Assembly: GCA_041821185.1 (NCBI GenBank)
Contig: JBGUBD010000003.1
Location: 434,001-498,000, forward strand
Origin: Phycisphaerales bacterium AB-hyl4
GTDB taxonomy: Bacteria; Planctomycetota; Phycisphaerae; Phycisphaerales; Phycisphaeraceae
DNA length: 64,000 bases
Reading direction: 5' to 3'
A program made the position numbers and the translations under genes. The first letter of the stretch is position 1, and every line of letters starts with the position of its first letter. The notes below the pieces were generated by a model. That model worked only from the letters and a program-made list of their open reading frames with translations, ran no database searches and had not been told where the DNA came from. Shown here in pieces: positions 61,602 to 64,000 of the stretch.

Positions 61602-63644
61602 ATGCCCTACTTGCCGATTACGCTGCTCCGGAGCATGAGATTGATTCTACGCCCGCCCGCCGTCGGTTTACCACTCCTCGCACTGCTGTGCTTCGCTTTG
61701 GCCGGGCTGGCCATGCCACGCCCCGCCCTCGCCAGCCCACCGGACGAGCCGACGCCTATCATGGGCCTCGACGAAGTCCGCGTCGGCATGAAAGGCTACG
61801 GCCTGACCGTCTTCAGCGGTACGCGCATCGAGCCGTTCCCCATCGAAGTCGTCAGCGTCATCAACCACAGCGGGCCGCAGCGCAGCATCATCTGGATCCG
61901 CGCGCTCGATGAACGCATCGAAAAATCCGGGCCCGTCCAGGGCATGTCCGGCTCGCCGATCTTCCTCTGGGACGATGGCGAGGAACAGGCCCCCGGCCAG
62001 GGCGGCCGACTCATCGGCGCGTTCGCCTTCGGCTATTCCGAGGTCAAAGAGCCGCTCGTCGGCGTCCAGCCCATCGAGTACATGCGGCAGACCGGCGACC
62101 GCGTCGACCGCGAAACCCCCTCCGCCCGCGCCGCCGGCTCGACCGCCGGCCTCGCCCGCGACGCCATGCAGATGCTCCAGCGGCTCGAACGCATCGCCGA
62201 CGCCCGCAACGTCGCCGACATCGACCGCATGCAGCTCACCGCCGCCAAGGCCCTGCTCGAACCGCTGCTGACCAGCCAACGCGACGGCGAGCAGGCCCGC
62301 GACCGCCTGCCCGACCTGCCGCGCGACCACGCCGGCCGGGGCGATGTCATGCCCATGCTGCTGCCGATGGCGGTCGAATCGCCCGATGTGGCGTCGATGC
62401 TTCGGCCGCTGCTCGAACCGATGGGCATCACCACCGTGGGCGGCGGCGGCATGATCGCAGGCCCCCCGCCGCTGGGCATGGATGTCGAAGGCGTCAAGCT
62501 CGAACCCGGCAGCGTGCTCAGCGTGCCCCTGGTGTTCGGCGACCTCGATCTCTCCGCCTCGGGCACCGTCACCGACGTGCTGCCCGACGGCACGGTGCTC
62601 GCCTTCGGCCACCGGATGTTCGGCGAAGGGCCGATCAACCTGCCCATGGCCAGCGGGTTCGTCCACTTCATCGTGCCCCGCCTGAGCCTGAGCTTCAAGG
62701 TCAGCGGCAGCCTCGATGTCGCCGGCACGCTGTTGCAGGACGAAATCGCCGGCATCGCCGGCACGCCCGACCAGCAGTTCTCCGTCGCGCCGCTGACCAT
62801 CAACGTCGCCATGCCCGGCCACGGCGAGCAGACCTACAACTACAACGTCGTCGACCACCCCCGCCTCACACCCACGCTCACCGCGCTGGCGACCCTCCGC
62901 AGCATCACCGCCGCGCAGGACCTGCCCGTCGAGCACACCATCTACCTCGACGGCGAGCTTCGCTTCACCGGCGGCCATGTCATCCACCTCGATAGCATGA
63001 TGGCCGGCCAAGGCGCGTTCGGCGCGCTGTTCGAGTTGCTGCCGCCGCTGGCGACTGCAATGCAGAACCCCCACGAAGCGCTCAAGCTCGAATCGGTCGT
63101 AGTCAACACCCGCGTCGTCCCCGAGCTGCGCATGGGCACGATCGTCAACGCGCGACTGGACCAGGCCGAGGTCGCCCCCGGCAAGCAGATCGGCGTGACG
63201 GTGTGGGTGCGGCCGTACGGCCAGTCCGTGCAGCAGTTCCGCACCCAGGTCCGCGTACCGCCGGCACTGCCCGAAGGCGACTACCAACTCATCGTCTCCG
63301 GCGCGGACACGTATCTCGGACAGATGGTCGCCACCCGGCCGCACCTGTTCATGACCTCCTCCGTGGACGACCTGATGGAAATGATGCAGCGCATCCTGTC
63401 CGTTCGGCGGGACCGCATCCACGCAACACTGCTGCTGCCGGAACAGGGCATCGCCGTCGGCCGACATGAGCTGCCGCAACTGCCCTCCAGTCGGCGGGCG
63501 ATGATCTTCACGCCGACCAGCACGGTCGCCATGCCGTTCATGGAAACCGTCGAAGGCCACGTCGAAACGGACATGGCCATTCAGGGCGAGCTCGCCTTTA
63601 CCGTACACGTTCGCAACAACGGCCACCGCCCGACGGAAGAATGA
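61602..63644 (+). CDS. SpoIVB-like S55 peptidase-family secreted protein
   Basis: 680 aa from the ATG at 61602, with AAGG upstream; the long frame from 61068 is an artefact. Hydrophobic leader VGLPLLALLCFALAGLAMPRPALA. The S55 motif GPVQGMSGSPIF lies at about residues 109-120; VLAFGHRMFGEGPINLPM also fits the family. Repeated beta regions (VEGVKLEPGSVLSVPL, ISLSFKV-like) follow. SpoIVB-type proteins are serine peptidases, but most planctomycete homologues are uncharacterised. It probably acts outside the cytoplasm. The gene is divergent from rnc and is followed by a palindrome and then another secreted-protein gene. Confidence 0.75.
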   Translation: MPYLPITLLRSMRLILRPPAVGLPLLALLCFALAGLAMPRPALASPPDEPTPIMGLDEVRVGMKGYGLTVFSGTRIEPFPIEVVSVINHSGPQRSIIWIRALDERIEKSGPVQGMSGSPIFLWDDGEEQAPGQGGRLIGAFAFGYSEVKEPLVGVQPIEYMRQTGDRVDRETPSARAAGSTAGLARDAMQMLQRLERIADARNVADIDRMQLTAAKALLEPLLTSQRDGEQARDRLPDLPRDHAGRGDVMPMLLPMAVESPDVASMLRPLLEPMGITTVGGGGMIAGPPPLGMDVEGVKLEPGSVLSVPLVFGDLDLSASGTVTDVLPDGTVLAFGHRMFGEGPINLPMASGFVHFIVPRLSLSFKVSGSLDVAGTLLQDEIAGIAGTPDQQFSVAPLTINVAMPGHGEQTYNYNVVDHPRLTPTLTALATLRSITAAQDLPVEHTIYLDGELRFTGGHVIHLDSMMAGQGAFGALFELLPPLATAMQNPHEALKLESVVVNTRVVPELRMGTIVNARLDQAEVAPGKQIGVTVWVRPYGQSVQQFRTQVRVPPALPEGDYQLIVSGADTYLGQMVATRPHLFMTSSVDDLMEMMQRILSVRRDRIHATLLLPEQGIAVGRHELPQLPSSRRAMIFTPTSTVAMPFMETVEGHVETDMAIQGELAFTVHVRNNGHRPTEE

Positions 63645-63657
63645 CACGCAACCCGCT

Positions 63658-63732
63658 TTAGCCGCGAAGCGCAGCGGAGCGCGCTCGTGGCCGAACCCCA
63701 CCCGACCGCGCTCCGCTGCGCTTCACGGCTAA
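63658..63732. repeat. 26-bp nearly perfect palindrome with TTAGCCGCGAAGC arms
   Basis: Arms 63658-63683 and 63707-63732 are complementary with one mismatch (CGAAGC against CACTTCG-type end). It lies 13 nt after the S55 peptidase stop and may terminate it. The TTAGC start resembles the ATTTAGC arms at 8942-9055. Confidence 0.7.
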
Positions 63733-63757
63733 CTTTCAACTTGAAACGGAACGATTC

Positions 63758-64000
63758 ATGCGTTCAATAAAGACGACGACACACCTGCTCACCGCCGCAC
63801 TGACCCTCGCGGCCGTTACCGCGACCGCCTCGGCTGTCCAGCCCCAGCGATGGACCCACCGCACCGAAGCCGACTTCAACGACGGCGAAGTGCGCGACAC
63901 CGTCGTCACCAACCTCGGCGACATCATGCTCGCCACCGGCTCGGACATCATCGGCGAGATGCCCGAACAGGCGAGCATCACCTACGACCTCCAGCGCGTC
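63758..64000 (+). CDS. N-terminal part of a secreted protein, cut by window edge
   Basis: 81 codons are open from the ATG at 63758 to the edge; ACGGA upstream. Signal peptide: LLTAALTLAAVTATASA, then VQPQRWTHRTEADFNDG. Only the start is seen, so no domain can be called. It follows the S55 peptidase gene after a palindrome. Confidence 0.7.
   Translation, partial: MRSIKTTTHLLTAALTLAAVTATASAVQPQRWTHRTEADFNDGEVRDTVVTNLGDIMLATGSDIIGEMPEQASITYDLQRV

Noticed and set aside
61668..63701. 677-codon minus-strand frame
   Set aside because: Overlaps the S55 peptidase gene entirely and has His/Gln/Arg-rich composition without motifs.
1..64000. Search for tRNA, rRNA, CRISPR, IS transposases and prophage genes
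   Set aside because: None seen on either strand by reading; small ncRNAs cannot be excluded without covariance-model searches.

Overview
The window looks like chromosomal DNA of a planctomycete, most likely of the class Phycisphaerae. It is GC-rich. Two secreted proteins end in a PEP-CTERM tail (VPEPASLALLGLGGLAMLG). One protein has a pseudopilin-type (GFTLIE, DUF1559-like) N-terminus, and many genes encode unusual glycoside hydrolases, Gfo/Idh/MocA oxidoreductases and DUF-type carbohydrate proteins. There are no rRNA or tRNA genes, CRISPR arrays, phages or complete insertion sequences that I can see.

Region 1 (1-46.8 kb) is a large carbohydrate-use island. On the minus strand 7464-1 is a three-gene unit: a GHL6/beta-galactosidase-trimerisation-type protein, a ceramidase-like/amidohydrolase fusion, and a GH2 enzyme cut by the left edge. 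GH172 (DUF2961), a GH36-like alpha-galactosidase, a pseudopilin-like protein, an AraC regulator and a Gfo/Idh/MocA oxidoreductase follow. Three related secreted proteins (two with PEP-CTERM tails, one without) lie at 14.6-18.0 kb. Next is an operon of SDR dehydrogenase, enolase-superfamily dehydratase and amidohydrolase (20879-18056), then a GNAT acetyltransferase. A second minus-strand operon (30600-21753) holds a polytopic membrane protein, an FAH-fold AraD1/GguC-type protein, a degenerate metallo-beta-lactamase-fold protein, a 1199-aa GH106-like enzyme and a mutarotase-like secreted protein. A sulfatase, a GH140-like DUF4038 protein, another Gfo/Idh/MocA oxidoreductase, a secreted glycosidase-like protein, a ROK kinase, a GmhA-like sugar isomerase and a 1502-aa secreted protein ending in a CBM9-like domain complete the island. 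A recurrent operator-like element (consensus TTGTAY NN KTRCAM; one 19-bp version occurs twice, identically) lies upstream of many of these genes and suggests one regulon.

Region 2 (44.5-64 kb) is mostly housekeeping: FloA flotillin, an epimerase-like protein, then a plus-strand cluster of a Q-rich membrane protein, a 1070-aa VWA protein, a MoxR ATPase, a small membrane protein and a DUF58 protein. A GxxExxY (PDDEXK_3) gene framed by imperfect 43-bp inverted repeats is inserted just before DUF58. IlvE, TruD, a small protein, a tail-anchored-like membrane protein, a zinc alcohol dehydrogenase, an SRPBCC protein, RNase III, a SpoIVB-like S55 peptidase and the start of a secreted protein at the right edge follow.

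The genes together suggest extracellular breakdown of complex, possibly sulfated, rhamnose/galactose/arabinose-containing polysaccharides, import of oligomers, and oxidative (non-phosphorylating) use of released deoxysugars or aldonates. Substrates are inferred from families only. Several intergenic palindromes, and several enzymes lacking canonical catalytic residues (SDR Lys to Asn, MBL metal ligands lost, RNase III Asp to Ala), deserve a second look.
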